This document shows positions 8,364 through 16,766 of a stretch of DNA of 45,640 bases, one piece after another; within the stretch, counting starts at the first letter, position 1, and every line of letters starts with the position of its first letter. The notes beneath the pieces are model-generated. The model was not told the origin of the DNA. It searched no databases and worked only from the letters and a program-made list of their open reading frames with translations. This DNA comes from CAZZIZ01 sp964654535 (GTDB taxonomy: Bacteria; Bacteroidota; Bacteroidia; Chitinophagales; UBA2359), in assembly GCA_964654535.1 (NCBI GenBank), contig CAZZIZ010000004.1, positions 1 through 45,640 on the forward strand. The letters run 5' to 3'. The position numbers and the translations under genes were made by a program.

Positions 8364-9725
8364 CTAGTGTACCTGAAATTTCAAACTCTGGCGAAAGGAT
8401 GCATCGCCAATGCTGAAGACGTAAACGCCTGCGGACAATTCTTGTGACAGGTCTATGTTGTGCTGGCCAGCGCTGATAAATAGATTTCCTTGACGAATGC
8501 TGCGACCAGTTATGTCGGTGACCGACCAGTTTGATTGTAGATCACTCAAGTCACTCGTGGTGATTTGAATCTGTGAGTTTTGCTGTGAATAAAGGATATC
8601 GAATACGTCTTCCTTTTGCTCTATGCCGGTGGTCTCTGAAAACAAATCGCTTTCGAATACGTACAAACCGGTTTGCATATCGGATACTAAAATCTTACCA
8701 CTCGGCAACTCGCTGTACAATCCCCAGGCTCCTCGGAAAGAAGAATACGACTCTAGCGGAAAAGTGTCGTAGTCTACAAGCCTAATAGGATTACTCGGAT
8801 TAGTGAGATCATAAATAACAACTCCGTCGTGGTAGTAACTGCAGATTAGGTAATCGCCTTTGAACATTACGTTGTGCACCATAGAGGAATCTGCCAGCAT
8901 AGGCAGCGTAGCGGTTACAGTAATGTCACTGAAGTCACTGACGTCTAAAATTTTTATAGGCAGTCCGTGATTTTCATCGCACATAGCGTACATGTTTCCG
9001 TCATCTGACAACCAACCGGAGTGATTGTATCCTTGTCCAAACGCTTCGTAGTTGGTTAAGGAACCCATGAAAACTGGGTTTTCAGGATCGTTGAAATCGA
9101 TGATTTCAAAACCCGACCATCCACGATTGAAATAGCAAATTCCATCGCGGACGTATGCGTCGTGTGCTTCTAAGAAATCTAGTGTATTTATTAGAACAGG
9201 GTTTTCTGGATCTTCTAGAGAATAAAGAGACATAGAATTGTTCGGCTGTTTTTGCGACTGCGTATACAATATGCCTTGGTCTTGATCAATGAAAATGTTG
9301 TGCGCGCGTTGGAAGAGAGCGTTTGAGTCGTAAACCAGTTCCAGTGATTCTGGTAGGTTTCTCAAATCTATTATTTGCAATGAACTATTTCCTTCATCGG
9401 CAACTGCATACAAATATCCGTTGTAGTCGTGGTAGTCCCTATGTATAAGATGCGCCCCTTGTGATTTACCAGCGATATAACCCACTTCGACGATGTTGTC
9501 TCCGTCAGTTACGTCAAAAAAGTGTGTACCATCGGTACTACCTATTACTGCAAACTCTCTATCGTTTTGTACAAAGCCCCAGACTTCGTTCCATGCATTA
9601 TCGAATGCAGTGGTCGGAGTCATATCTGGAATTTCCCAATGAAAAATGAGATCTAATGTTTGTGCTTGAAGGGCTTGAGAGCCGAGCACAATAAGCAGTG
9701 TCAGTAAGTACTTATGCATTGACAT
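8364..9725 (-). CDS. Choice-of-anchor B (LVIVD-repeat) protein with T9SS sorting domain
   Basis: A secreted or surface protein of unknown activity. A signal peptide covers about residues 1-22 (ending LQAQ). Residues 25-350 hold LVIVD-type beta-propeller blades: repeated units such as FFDVTDGDNIVEVGYI, IIDLRNLPESLELVYD, IIDFNDPENPVFMGSL and IYDLTNPSNPIRLVDY. The last 75 residues form a type A Por secretion domain (WSVTDITGRSIRQGN ... LSAGVYVFSI), which directs export through the type IX system and anchoring or release at the cell surface. Start: ATG 9725 or, equally good, ATG 9719; both overlap the end of the PNP gene, so translation is probably coupled to it. Confidence 0.88.
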   Translation of the reverse strand: MSMHKYLLTLLIVLGSQALQAQTLDLIFHWEIPDMTPTTAFDNAWNEVWGFVQNDREFAVIGSTDGTHFFDVTDGDNIVEVGYIAGKSQGAHLIHRDYHDYNGYLYAVADEGNSSLQIIDLRNLPESLELVYDSNALFQRAHNIFIDQDQGILYTQSQKQPNNSMSLYSLEDPENPVLINTLDFLEAHDAYVRDGICYFNRGWSGFEIIDFNDPENPVFMGSLTNYEAFGQGYNHSGWLSDDGNMYAMCDENHGLPIKILDVSDFSDITVTATLPMLADSSMVHNVMFKGDYLICSYYHDGVVIYDLTNPSNPIRLVDYDTFPLESYSSFRGAWGLYSELPSGKILVSDMQTGLYVFESDLFSETTGIEQKEDVFDILYSQQNSQIQITTSDLSDLQSNWSVTDITGRSIRQGNLFISAGQHNIDLSQELSAGVYVFSIGDASFRQSLKFQVH

Positions 9726-10539
9726 GATTTAGTAGTTCTTTGATGACCGTGGTCATTTTGGGTTCGGCTTCTAAAGCTACGGCAATTACCTCTTCTACGG
9801 TGACTTCTTTTACCTCTTCAGGTGGATAGTTTTTGTCAGTAATTACTGAAATGGCGAAGATTTCTAAGCCACAATGGACGCCTACTATGACTTCTGGTAC
9901 GGTAGACATTCCTACACAATCGGCTCCGATTTTATGCAGGTAAACGTATTCGGCAATGGTTTCTAAGTTCGGGCCAGGTACCGAGCTGTACACTCCTTGA
10001 TGGACACTGTAATTGTTCTCTTTAGCAATTGCTTCCGCTTTACTTCTTAGGCGTTCCGAATAGGGCTTGCTCATATCGGGAAAGCGCGGGCCCATCTGAT
10101 CTAGGTTGGCTCCACGTAGCGGGTTTTCTTTTTGTAGATCGATGTGGTCTTTTATGATGAGCAAATCACCAGCATTTATATGTTCTTGCACGCTACCAGA
10201 AATATTGGAAACGAACAGGACTTTTATGCCCAACACTTTCATAACTCGAACAGGAAAGGTTACCTGTTTCATATCGTAGCCCTCGTAGTAGTGGAAACGA
10301 CCTTGCATTACAATTACACTATGACCGTTTATCTTACCAAAGAGGAGTCGCCCTTTATGACTTTCTACGGTCGAAACCGGAAAGTGCGGGATGTCAGCGT
10401 AATCGATTGCGGTTTCTATTTCAATGTCTCCAACCAGGTTTCCTAAACCGGTACCCAGGATGATACCCGTTTTTGCATCGCTGTTTACTTTGCCTGTTAT
10501 AAAGGCAACTGCTTCTTGTATTTGATTCCAATAATCCAT
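9712..10539 (-). CDS. Purine nucleoside phosphorylase, trimeric (PunA-type)
   Basis: Cleaves purine nucleosides with phosphate to base and ribose-1-phosphate in cytosolic salvage. The 275-residue chain matches the trimeric PNP/MTAP family: phosphate loop GTGLG (29-33), GRFHYYEGY (80-88, with the human His86 equivalent at 83), VSNISGSV (110-117), Glu194 in NLETIAEY (human Glu201) and VGMSTVPE (209-216). At the position of human Asn243 the protein has Asp235 (SVITDK). That residue contacts the purine N7/O6 edge, and Asp there is linked to acceptance of 6-aminopurines, so adenosine may be a substrate. The gene starts 21 bases after lpxK and overlaps the following surface-protein gene; lpxK-PNP adjacency is familiar from Flavobacteriales. 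Confidence 0.93.
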   Translation of the reverse strand: MDYWNQIQEAVAFITGKVNSDAKTGIILGTGLGNLVGDIEIETAIDYADIPHFPVSTVESHKGRLLFGKINGHSVIVMQGRFHYYEGYDMKQVTFPVRVMKVLGIKVLFVSNISGSVQEHINAGDLLIIKDHIDLQKENPLRGANLDQMGPRFPDMSKPYSERLRSKAEAIAKENNYSVHQGVYSSVPGPNLETIAEYVYLHKIGADCVGMSTVPEVIVGVHCGLEIFAISVITDKNYPPEEVKEVTVEEVIAVALEAEPKMTTVIKELLNHVNA

Positions 10540-10560
10540 AATAAATTTTACGTGGTGAAG

Positions 10561-11616
10561 CTAGGCTTCTCTTTTCTTCTCTTCAAGTAATTGCAATATT
10601 GCTTTTGTCAACTTTTCCTCATCTGCAGGATTGAAGAAGGTTTCTACTGGTTGCACGTGTATCGGAATGCCCGCTGCTTCAAATTTGGGCCTAAACTTCA
10701 GCATACGCGTTGCGTCTTTTTCCGTGGTAACAAAGATGTAATGGTCTGGCAACTTATTCCATTTCTCTAAAATGACTTTTACGTCTTTGTCAGTAAAGTA
10801 AAAGTGATCGGGGAAGTTGATGGACACTACTTTCTTAAAGTGTTGTTCCAAATGCTGCACTAGTGGTTTGTTGTTGGCGATACCCGTTATAAGCAAGACG
10901 CTTTTTTCTTTGTCGTATTCAATTTGCTCTTTAGAAAACACATTGTAAATCGGAGTGTATTTTAATCCTGAGACAAAAAGCTCTTGCTTGGGTTCTGCTT
11001 GCCAATCTCGGGTAAGCTTAGCCAGAGAGGCTTGACTAGGATTTTCGGCTTTGGTGAAAATGATGATATCCGCGCGTTTGCTCTGGACTTTGCTGTCTCG
11101 CAACCTACCCGTCGGTAAAAAGTGATCGCTATAGAAAGGATTGTAGGCCGGCGATAAAAGAATATTGCAATCGGCTTTGATCATTCTATGCTGGAAAGCA
11201 TCGTCGAAAATAATGAGGTCGGTTTCTGGAAACAGGCTCATTAGTTCCACGACCGCCAAAGTACGCTCTTCTCCAACCGCTACTTTTATCTTAGGATACT
11301 TTGAAAAAATCTGAAAGGGTTCGTCGCCAATTTGCTCTGCCGAGGTTCCACTTTCTGCTAAGATGAAACCCTTAGAACGGCGCTTATAGCCACGACTAAT
11401 GACCGCTATTTTATGCGAATCTTGAAAACGCTCAATGAGAAATTCTGTCATCGGGGTTTTGCCACTTCCGCCTACAGACAAGTTGCCGACAATGATGGTG
11501 GGTACGCTAAACTCGACGCTTTTATAGATACTCTTGTCGTACATCCAATTACGAAAATGGACGCCCAAACCATAAAGCCACGATAAGGGTAAGGACAGAA
11601 ATCTGAGTATCTTCAT
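10561..11616 (-). CDS. lpxK: Tetraacyldisaccharide 4'-kinase
   Basis: LpxK phosphorylates the 4' position of the lipid A disaccharide precursor at the cytoplasmic face of the inner membrane. The 351-residue protein starts with a hydrophobic, membrane-associating segment (LRFLSLPLSWLYGLGVHFRNW) and then the P-loop VGNLSVGGSGKTP (43-55). DDAFQHR (about 140) is the family's metal/catalytic motif and VTTEKDATRM (about 300) is a conserved late motif. It opens a leftward run with PNP and the choice-of-anchor B gene. Only 28 bases separate its ATG from the divergent Nif3-like gene, so the two promoters must overlap or lie partly in each other's coding start. Presence of lpxK indicates a lipid A-bearing outer membrane. 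Confidence 0.95.
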   Translation of the reverse strand: MKILRFLSLPLSWLYGLGVHFRNWMYDKSIYKSVEFSVPTIIVGNLSVGGSGKTPMTEFLIERFQDSHKIAVISRGYKRRSKGFILAESGTSAEQIGDEPFQIFSKYPKIKVAVGEERTLAVVELMSLFPETDLIIFDDAFQHRMIKADCNILLSPAYNPFYSDHFLPTGRLRDSKVQSKRADIIIFTKAENPSQASLAKLTRDWQAEPKQELFVSGLKYTPIYNVFSKEQIEYDKEKSVLLITGIANNKPLVQHLEQHFKKVVSINFPDHFYFTDKDVKVILEKWNKLPDHYIFVTTEKDATRMLKFRPKFEAAGIPIHVQPVETFFNPADEEKLTKAILQLLEEKKREA

Positions 11617-11644
11617 ATTTTGATTAAAAATAAGAAAGCAGTCT

Positions 11645-12739
11645 ATGAATATTAGTGAGATTACTTCTTTCCTCGAGACGATTGCCCCACCCGCTCTGCA
11701 AGAAAGCTATGACAATGCTGGCTTGATTTGCGGTGATGCTAATTGGGAGTGTACAGGAGCGCTTATCTGCTTGGACTCCATAGAAAGCATAGTCGATGAA
11801 GCGATAAAAAACAAGTGCAATCTTATCATTGCGCACCATCCTATTGTTTTTCGAGGCTTGAAAAAAATAACTGGCAAGTCTTACATAGAGCGCACGCTAA
11901 TAAAAGCCATTAAAAATGATATTGCCATTTATGCTGTTCACACGAACTTGGATAATGTCTATGCTGGCGTAAATGCGCGTATTTGCGATAGACTAGGCAT
12001 TCAAAATCGTAGTGTCCTGATGCCTAAGTCAAACTTGAAAAAGCTGTCTACTTTTTGTCCGCCCGCGGAGGTCGAGAAATTAAAAAGTGCTTTGTTTGAA
12101 ACTGGTGCAGGAGCTATTGGCAAATACTCCGAGTGCAGTTTTATGATCCATGGAACCGGTACATACAAACCCAACGAGGGAGCAAATCCCACCGAGGGGG
12201 AAGTGGGTAAACGCAGCAATACGGAGGAAACAAAAATAGAGGTCATTTTTCCGTCTTATTTAGAAACGGCGTTGATCAATAATTTGAAAGCCGCTCACAG
12301 CTATGAGGAAGTAGCTTATGACATTTATAGCCTGACAAATAGTAACCAAGAAAACGGCACAGGAATGATCGGGGAATTGGTGGAGCCTATACCTATTGAT
12401 GAGTTTTTAGAGCGAATTAAGGTGCAAATGAAGGCCTCCGTGATTCGACATACGGCTAAGACCAAGAAAATGGTTCAACGCATTGCTGTGTGTGGGGGCA
12501 CAGGAGCTCCCTTTCTTGGGGCGGCAATTGGCCAAAAAGCCGATGTATTCGTGTCTGCTGATTTCAAATACCACGAATTCTTCGATGCTGATCAAAAAAT
12601 AGTCATAGCAGATATCGGACACTTTGAGAGTGAGCAGTTTACGTGCGATTTGCTCTATGAGCTATTAAGCCAAAAATTCCCTACTTTTGCCCTTCTTTTG
12701 ACCCAAGAAATTACAAACCCGATCAATTATTATACGTAA
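11645..12739 (+). CDS. Nif3-like dinuclear metal centre protein
   Basis: A Nif3/YbgI/YqfO family member, sometimes annotated GTP cyclohydrolase 1 type 2-like; the real reaction is unsettled. The 364-residue form has the two Nif3 halves separated by a CutA/PII-like insert at about residues 130-230, as in Bacillus YqfO. Metal ligands are visible: IIAHHPIVF (61-69, His64-His65), HTNLD (99-103) and DIGHFESEQ (about 323-331, His326 and Glu330). The stop TAA touches the ATG of the next gene (TAAATG), so the zinc-ribbon protein is its operon partner, an arrangement I know from many bacteria. The gene is divergent from lpxK over a 28-base gap. Confidence 0.92.
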   Translation: MNISEITSFLETIAPPALQESYDNAGLICGDANWECTGALICLDSIESIVDEAIKNKCNLIIAHHPIVFRGLKKITGKSYIERTLIKAIKNDIAIYAVHTNLDNVYAGVNARICDRLGIQNRSVLMPKSNLKKLSTFCPPAEVEKLKSALFETGAGAIGKYSECSFMIHGTGTYKPNEGANPTEGEVGKRSNTEETKIEVIFPSYLETALINNLKAAHSYEEVAYDIYSLTNSNQENGTGMIGELVEPIPIDEFLERIKVQMKASVIRHTAKTKKMVQRIAVCGGTGAPFLGAAIGQKADVFVSADFKYHEFFDADQKIVIADIGHFESEQFTCDLLYELLSQKFPTFALLLTQEITNPINYYT

Positions 12740-13483
12740 ATGGCAACAGCACAAGATTTAACAATTGAAGAAAAGTTAGCGGCGCTTTACCAGCTGCAAG
12801 TCATTGATTCAAAAATCGATAAAGTTCGAGTACTTCGTGGTGAGCTTCCTATGGAAGTGAGCGACTTAGCCGATGAGCTGACTGGCTTGAATACCCGTAT
12901 TGAAAACTTGGAAAACGAGGTTGGTGCATATAACCAAGCGATTTCTGATAATCAAAATGGAATTAAAGAAGCCGAAGCCTTAATTGCAAAATACGAACAA
13001 CAGCAAAATAACGTGCGTAACAATCGCGAGTTTGATGCCATTACGAAAGAAATGGAATTGCAAAACTTGGAGATACAACTTTGCAATAAGAAGATAAAAG
13101 ACGCGACTGCTGCTATCGACAGCAAAAGTGATTACTTGACTGAGTCTAAAGATCAGCAAGTAAAATTGAGTGCTGCGCTTGACGAAAAGAAAAGTGAGTT
13201 AGAAAAGATTTCTAAGGAAACTGAAAACGAAGAGAACAAGCTGCAAGAGCAAAGTGATAATGCTAAGAATAAGATTGAAGATCGTTTAATCAAAGCTTAC
13301 GATAGACTGCGTAATAATTACAAAAACGGCTTAGCTGTGGTAATGGTAGAACGTGATGCCTGTGGCGGTTGCTTTGCAAAAGTTCCACCTCAACGTAAAT
13401 TGGAAATAAGTCAGCGTAAAAAAATTATCGTCTGCGAACACTGCGGTCGCATTTTAGTTGACAAACAAGACGATAGCGAATAG
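12740..13483 (+). CDS. C4-type zinc-ribbon coiled-coil protein
   Basis: The 247-residue protein is an acidic/basic heptad-rich coiled coil from about residue 30 to 190 (LTGLNTRIENLENEVGAYNQ and on), then a C-terminal zinc ribbon: CxxC at Cys208/Cys211 (CGGCFAKVPPQ) and CxxC at Cys232/Cys235 (CEHCGRIL). This is the COG1579-like family, thought to bind nucleic acid, with no proven reaction. It follows the Nif3-like gene without any gap, which supports a shared and still unknown function. Ten bases after its stop comes the likely GTG start of the exported TPR protein, so all three may form one transcript. Confidence 0.9.
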   Translation: MATAQDLTIEEKLAALYQLQVIDSKIDKVRVLRGELPMEVSDLADELTGLNTRIENLENEVGAYNQAISDNQNGIKEAEALIAKYEQQQNNVRNNREFDAITKEMELQNLEIQLCNKKIKDATAAIDSKSDYLTESKDQQVKLSAALDEKKSELEKISKETENEENKLQEQSDNAKNKIEDRLIKAYDRLRNNYKNGLAVVMVERDACGGCFAKVPPQRKLEISQRKKIIVCEHCGRILVDKQDDSE

Positions 13484-13492
13484 TTTTAGGCC

Positions 13493-14958
13493 GTGCGCTT
13501 AATCTGTTTCTTCCTGTTTTTTTTTCGCTAGGCCTTTCTGCCCAGCAATTCGAATACAATAATAATTGTCAAAACGCCTATAAGGAGATTTTACGCCTTA
13601 AGGTGAAAACGGGTCGCGCGCTCATTGCACAAGAACGTGCCGAAAACCCGGAGAATTTGTTTCCCGTCCTCTTAGAGAGCTACTGCCAAATGTTCGAGGT
13701 ATTCATAACCGAAGAGCCACTCAGACTTGCAAATTTTCAAATGGAGCAGGAAGAGCGCATCAAACTCGTTAAAACAGGTGATGAGACCTCACCATATTAC
13801 AATCTAATTCTCGCTGAGCTTGAATTGCAGTCGGCTATTGGAAGGCTGAAGTTTGAAGAGTACATTTCTGCTTTCGTGGAAATTAGACGCGCTTTTAAAT
13901 TGTTAGAGGTAAACGATAAGCGCTTTCCCGATTTTAAGGCCAACTTAAAAAGCCTGGGTATTCTCCACGCACTCTTAGGTACTATTCCAGAAAATTATCA
14001 ATGGGGCATTAAAATGGTAGGAATGGAAGGCGACATAGATAAAGGAATCGCTGAACTCAACTCCATACATAACTCAACAGAAGAAAACCACTTCAAAGAA
14101 GAAGTCGCTGCATTCTTAGCCTTCTTTCAATTGTTCCTCGGAATCGATTACGATCGCGCCTCGCAAATGGCCAGCACTGACTTGGTAGACCCTGAAAGTT
14201 TACTGCACTCTTTCTTACGCTCCGACATTGTTTATAGACTTGGAAATACAGATGACGCGATTAAGGTTTTAGAAACAAGACCAATGGGTACGGAATATAT
14301 AGAATTCCATTACCTAGAGTACTTTTTAGGAACCCTCAAACTCAATCGACTGGATACAAAAGAAGCAAAAACGCACTTCACAAATTTTGTAAACAAATTT
14401 AAAGGAAGACACTATATCAAAGAAGCCTATCAGCGTTTAGCTTGGATTGCTTTACTCAACGATGATGAAGAACAATATTTCGTTCATATGGAAAACTGTG
14501 CATCCAAGGGCTACACCTTAGTAGATGCGGACAAAAGAGCCAATCGAAACTCTATGAAAAAGGTTCCGCCAAATAAGAATCTGTTGAAAGCTCAGCTTTT
14601 ATTCGATGGTGCTTACTACCCCGAAGCTTTAGGAGAGTTGGAAATGATTCGCGTTACTGAATTCGAAAAAGAAGAAGATAAACTAGAATACTACTACCGA
14701 CTCGGCAGAATTTATGAGGGTATGAATTTGCTTGAACTTGCGCTTGAGTATTACCAACGCACCATTGATTCTAGTGACCGAATAGGGCATTACTTCGCTC
14801 CAAAAGCTTCCTTGCAAGCTGGAATAATTCACGAACGTAAAAACAACCAAGAGCTCGCACGACAGTACTACAAAGGTTGCTTGACCTACAAAAACCACAG
14901 TTTCAAAAACAGTATTGATCATCAAGCGAAGGCGGGCTTAAATCGTTTACAGAAATGA
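13493..14958 (+). CDS. Exported tetratricopeptide-repeat protein, apparent frameshift at T9
   Basis: A repeat protein with helical pairs typical of TPRs, such as YYYRLGRIYEGMNLLELALEYYQRTI and QAGIIHERKNNQELARQYYK. The uninterrupted frame has its first ordinary start only at GTG 13603, but the same frame is open back to 13477 and encodes LGLSAQQFEYNNNCQNAY just before it, a signal-peptide end and mature start. GTG 13493, in another frame, encodes MRLICFFLFFF, an ideal signal-peptide beginning, and then hits TAG at 13529. The frames join if the nine Ts at 13517-13525 were ten. I therefore set the gene from 13493 and regard 13603 as a false start. It is probably periplasmic; function unknown. 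It may share a transcript with the zinc-ribbon gene. Confidence 0.75.
13517..13525 (+). other. T9 homopolymer at the frameshift point
   Basis: Nine consecutive Ts inside the signal-peptide codons of the TPR gene. One extra T restores a continuous reading frame from GTG 13493. This is either a sequencing or assembly indel or a slippage-prone on/off tract. Confidence 0.6.
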
Positions 14959-14973
14959 TCGTTTAGCTTTTCC

Positions 14974-14981
14974 TATCTTTC
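14974..14981 (+). promoter_or_regulatory. Possible minus-7 box of murB
   Basis: TATCTTTC differs from TAnnTTTG only in the last base and lies 25 bases before the murB TTG start, a suitable distance. No minus-33 element was identified. Confidence 0.3.
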
Positions 14982-15006
14982 GCTTATTAATCAACTGCTT
15001 TAATTT

Positions 15007-16026
15007 TTGATCAGCCAGGACAAATCTCTTAAGGAATACAACACCTTCGGTGTTGAATCTATCGCTGCACACTACGCACCCATAACCTGCTTAAGCGATT
15101 TACGCGAGTTAATACTGAGCGATGTTTACCAGACTGAGCAGAGACTAATTCTCGGTGGCGGTAGCAACCTCCTGCTCGTTGGCGACTTCAAAGGTTTGGT
15201 CATTCATAATTTGCTCGAAGGAATCAAAGTGATGAAAGTTGGCTCTGAGACCGTACAAGTAGAAGCGATGGCCGGCGAGTCTTGGCATGAGTTAGTACAG
15301 TTTTGCGTAGAAGGAAATTTAGGTGGAATCGAAAATCTATCCCTCATTCCTGGATCAGTTGGCGCCGCGCCAATGCAAAATATAGGCGCCTATGGCGTGG
15401 AGCTAAAAGACTGCTTTGTTTCTCTAGATGCGATGCACTTGGAAAGCGGTCAAATAAAAACCTTCAATAAAGTACAATGTGGCTTTGGCTATCGCACCAG
15501 TGCTTTTAAAGAAGAACTCCGCGATCAGTACATTATTTTATCAGTACTACTTGAGTTGCAAATTGAACCAAAGTTTAACCTTAGCTACGGCAAAGTGCAA
15601 GAAGTAATAGATGCAGATTATGGAGGTGAGGTCTCAGTGAAAAACGTTAGCGCTGCTATTTGTTCTATTAGAGAGAGCAAACTACCTGACCCAGCCAAAA
15701 TTGGAAACAGTGGTAGCTTCTTCAAAAATGCCTTCATCAAAAAATCCCACTATAAAACCTTGACGGCTTTGTATGATGACATACCACACTACCCCGCCGA
15801 ATACGATATGGTAAAAATCCCAAGTGCTTGGTTAATCGAACAGTGCGGTTGGAAAGGAAAAGTGGTTGGCAACACTGGAACCTACAAGAACCACTCGCTG
15901 GTGCTCGTCAATCACGGAGCTGCAAGCGGACAAGAAGTTTATGATCTTTCGAATGAGATTATGAAATCGGTAAAAGACAAGTTCGACATCGACCTAATGC
16001 GAGAAGTCAATATTGTACGCAGTTAA
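15007..16026 (+). CDS. murB: UDP-N-acetylenolpyruvoylglucosamine reductase
   Basis: MurB is the FAD enzyme that uses NADPH to make UDP-N-acetylmuramate, the second committed step of peptidoglycan synthesis. The 339-residue chain is the longer, E. coli-like type I form. Landmarks: NTFGV (12-16), FAD-binding RLILGGGSNLLL (46-57), IPGSVGAAPMQNIGAYG (114-130) and GNSGSFFKNA (233-242), in which Ser237 corresponds to the E. coli proton-donor Ser229. The late PSAWLIEQCGWKG and EVNIV segments complete the third domain. The start is TTG at 15007, with no in-frame ATG or GTG before the conserved N-terminus. It is convergent with the LOG gene, 20 bases apart, with no strong terminator seen between them. 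Confidence 0.95.
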   Translation: MISQDKSLKEYNTFGVESIAAHYAPITCLSDLRELILSDVYQTEQRLILGGGSNLLLVGDFKGLVIHNLLEGIKVMKVGSETVQVEAMAGESWHELVQFCVEGNLGGIENLSLIPGSVGAAPMQNIGAYGVELKDCFVSLDAMHLESGQIKTFNKVQCGFGYRTSAFKEELRDQYIILSVLLELQIEPKFNLSYGKVQEVIDADYGGEVSVKNVSAAICSIRESKLPDPAKIGNSGSFFKNAFIKKSHYKTLTALYDDIPHYPAEYDMVKIPSAWLIEQCGWKGKVVGNTGTYKNHSLVLVNHGAASGQEVYDLSNEIMKSVKDKFDIDLMREVNIVRS

Positions 16027-16046
16027 ATCGTAAGCGAAACAAAAGT

Positions 16047-16757
16047 CTAGTACTCGAAATTCGGCTTAAGCGTATTAGTATCCTTACCATAGAAGCCATT
16101 AATCTCAGACATAACTTCATCAATATCATCGGTCAATGTCATTAGATCCATATCCTTCGGACTTATAGTCGCGTGATTTTTTAGCATTGTATTCTTAGCC
16201 CAATCAATCAGACCAGTCCAGAACTCAACACCATAAAGTATGATTGGCACTTTCGCAATCTTCTCCGTTTGCACCAAGGTAATAGTCTCAAAAAGTTCGT
16301 CCAATGTTCCAAATCCACCAGGGAAAAGAATAAAAGCCTGAGCGTATTTCACAAACATAACTTTACGCACAAAGAAATAGCGGAAGTTTATAAGCTTGTC
16401 CGAATCAACATACGGATTAGCGTATTGCTCGAAAGGTAAAACGATATTTAAGCCAACGGATTTCCCATCTGCCTCTTGTGCGCCCTTATTTCCGGCCTCC
16501 ATAATACCTGGTCCACCGCCGGTTATAACACCGTAACCATCTGCGACCAATCGCTTACCCATTTCGACGGCCTTTTCATAATATTCTGCACCGGGCTTGG
16601 TTCTAGCTGAACCATAAATTGAAACACAAGGGCCGATGTATTCCATCTTTTCAAAGCCCTCTACGAACTCTGACATTATACGGAACATTCGCCAAGAGGA
16701 CTCAGCCTGTAAAGCAGTCCACTGTTTATCTCCTTTATTATCTCCTATATCTACCAT
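16047..16757 (-). CDS. LOG family nucleoside 5'-monophosphate phosphoribohydrolase
   Basis: The 236-residue protein has the two signatures of the LONELY GUY/TIGR00730 family, once mis-called lysine decarboxylases: GGGPGIMEA (80-88) and PGGFGTLDE (146-154), plus SIYGSAR (46-52). Such enzymes hydrolyse the N-glycosidic bond of nucleoside monophosphates (cytokinin ribotides or AMP) to base and ribose-5-phosphate. The roughly 45-residue N-terminal extension (TALQAESSWRMFRIMSEF) is typical of the bacterial subgroup related to PpnN-like or type II LOGs, so a purine-nucleotide role is as likely as hormone-like chemistry. It follows the symporter gene by 9 bases and is probably co-transcribed with it. 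Confidence 0.9.
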   Translation of the reverse strand: MVDIGDNKGDKQWTALQAESSWRMFRIMSEFVEGFEKMEYIGPCVSIYGSARTKPGAEYYEKAVEMGKRLVADGYGVITGGGPGIMEAGNKGAQEADGKSVGLNIVLPFEQYANPYVDSDKLINFRYFFVRKVMFVKYAQAFILFPGGFGTLDELFETITLVQTEKIAKVPIILYGVEFWTGLIDWAKNTMLKNHATISPKDMDLMTLTDDIDEVMSEINGFYGKDTNTLKPNFEY

Positions 16758-16766
16758 TCTAAAATT

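Noticed and set aside
13603..14958. GTG 13603 as true start of the TPR protein
   Set aside because: The frame upstream encodes a signal-peptide end and clearly conserved-looking mature sequence, so 13603 is internal.
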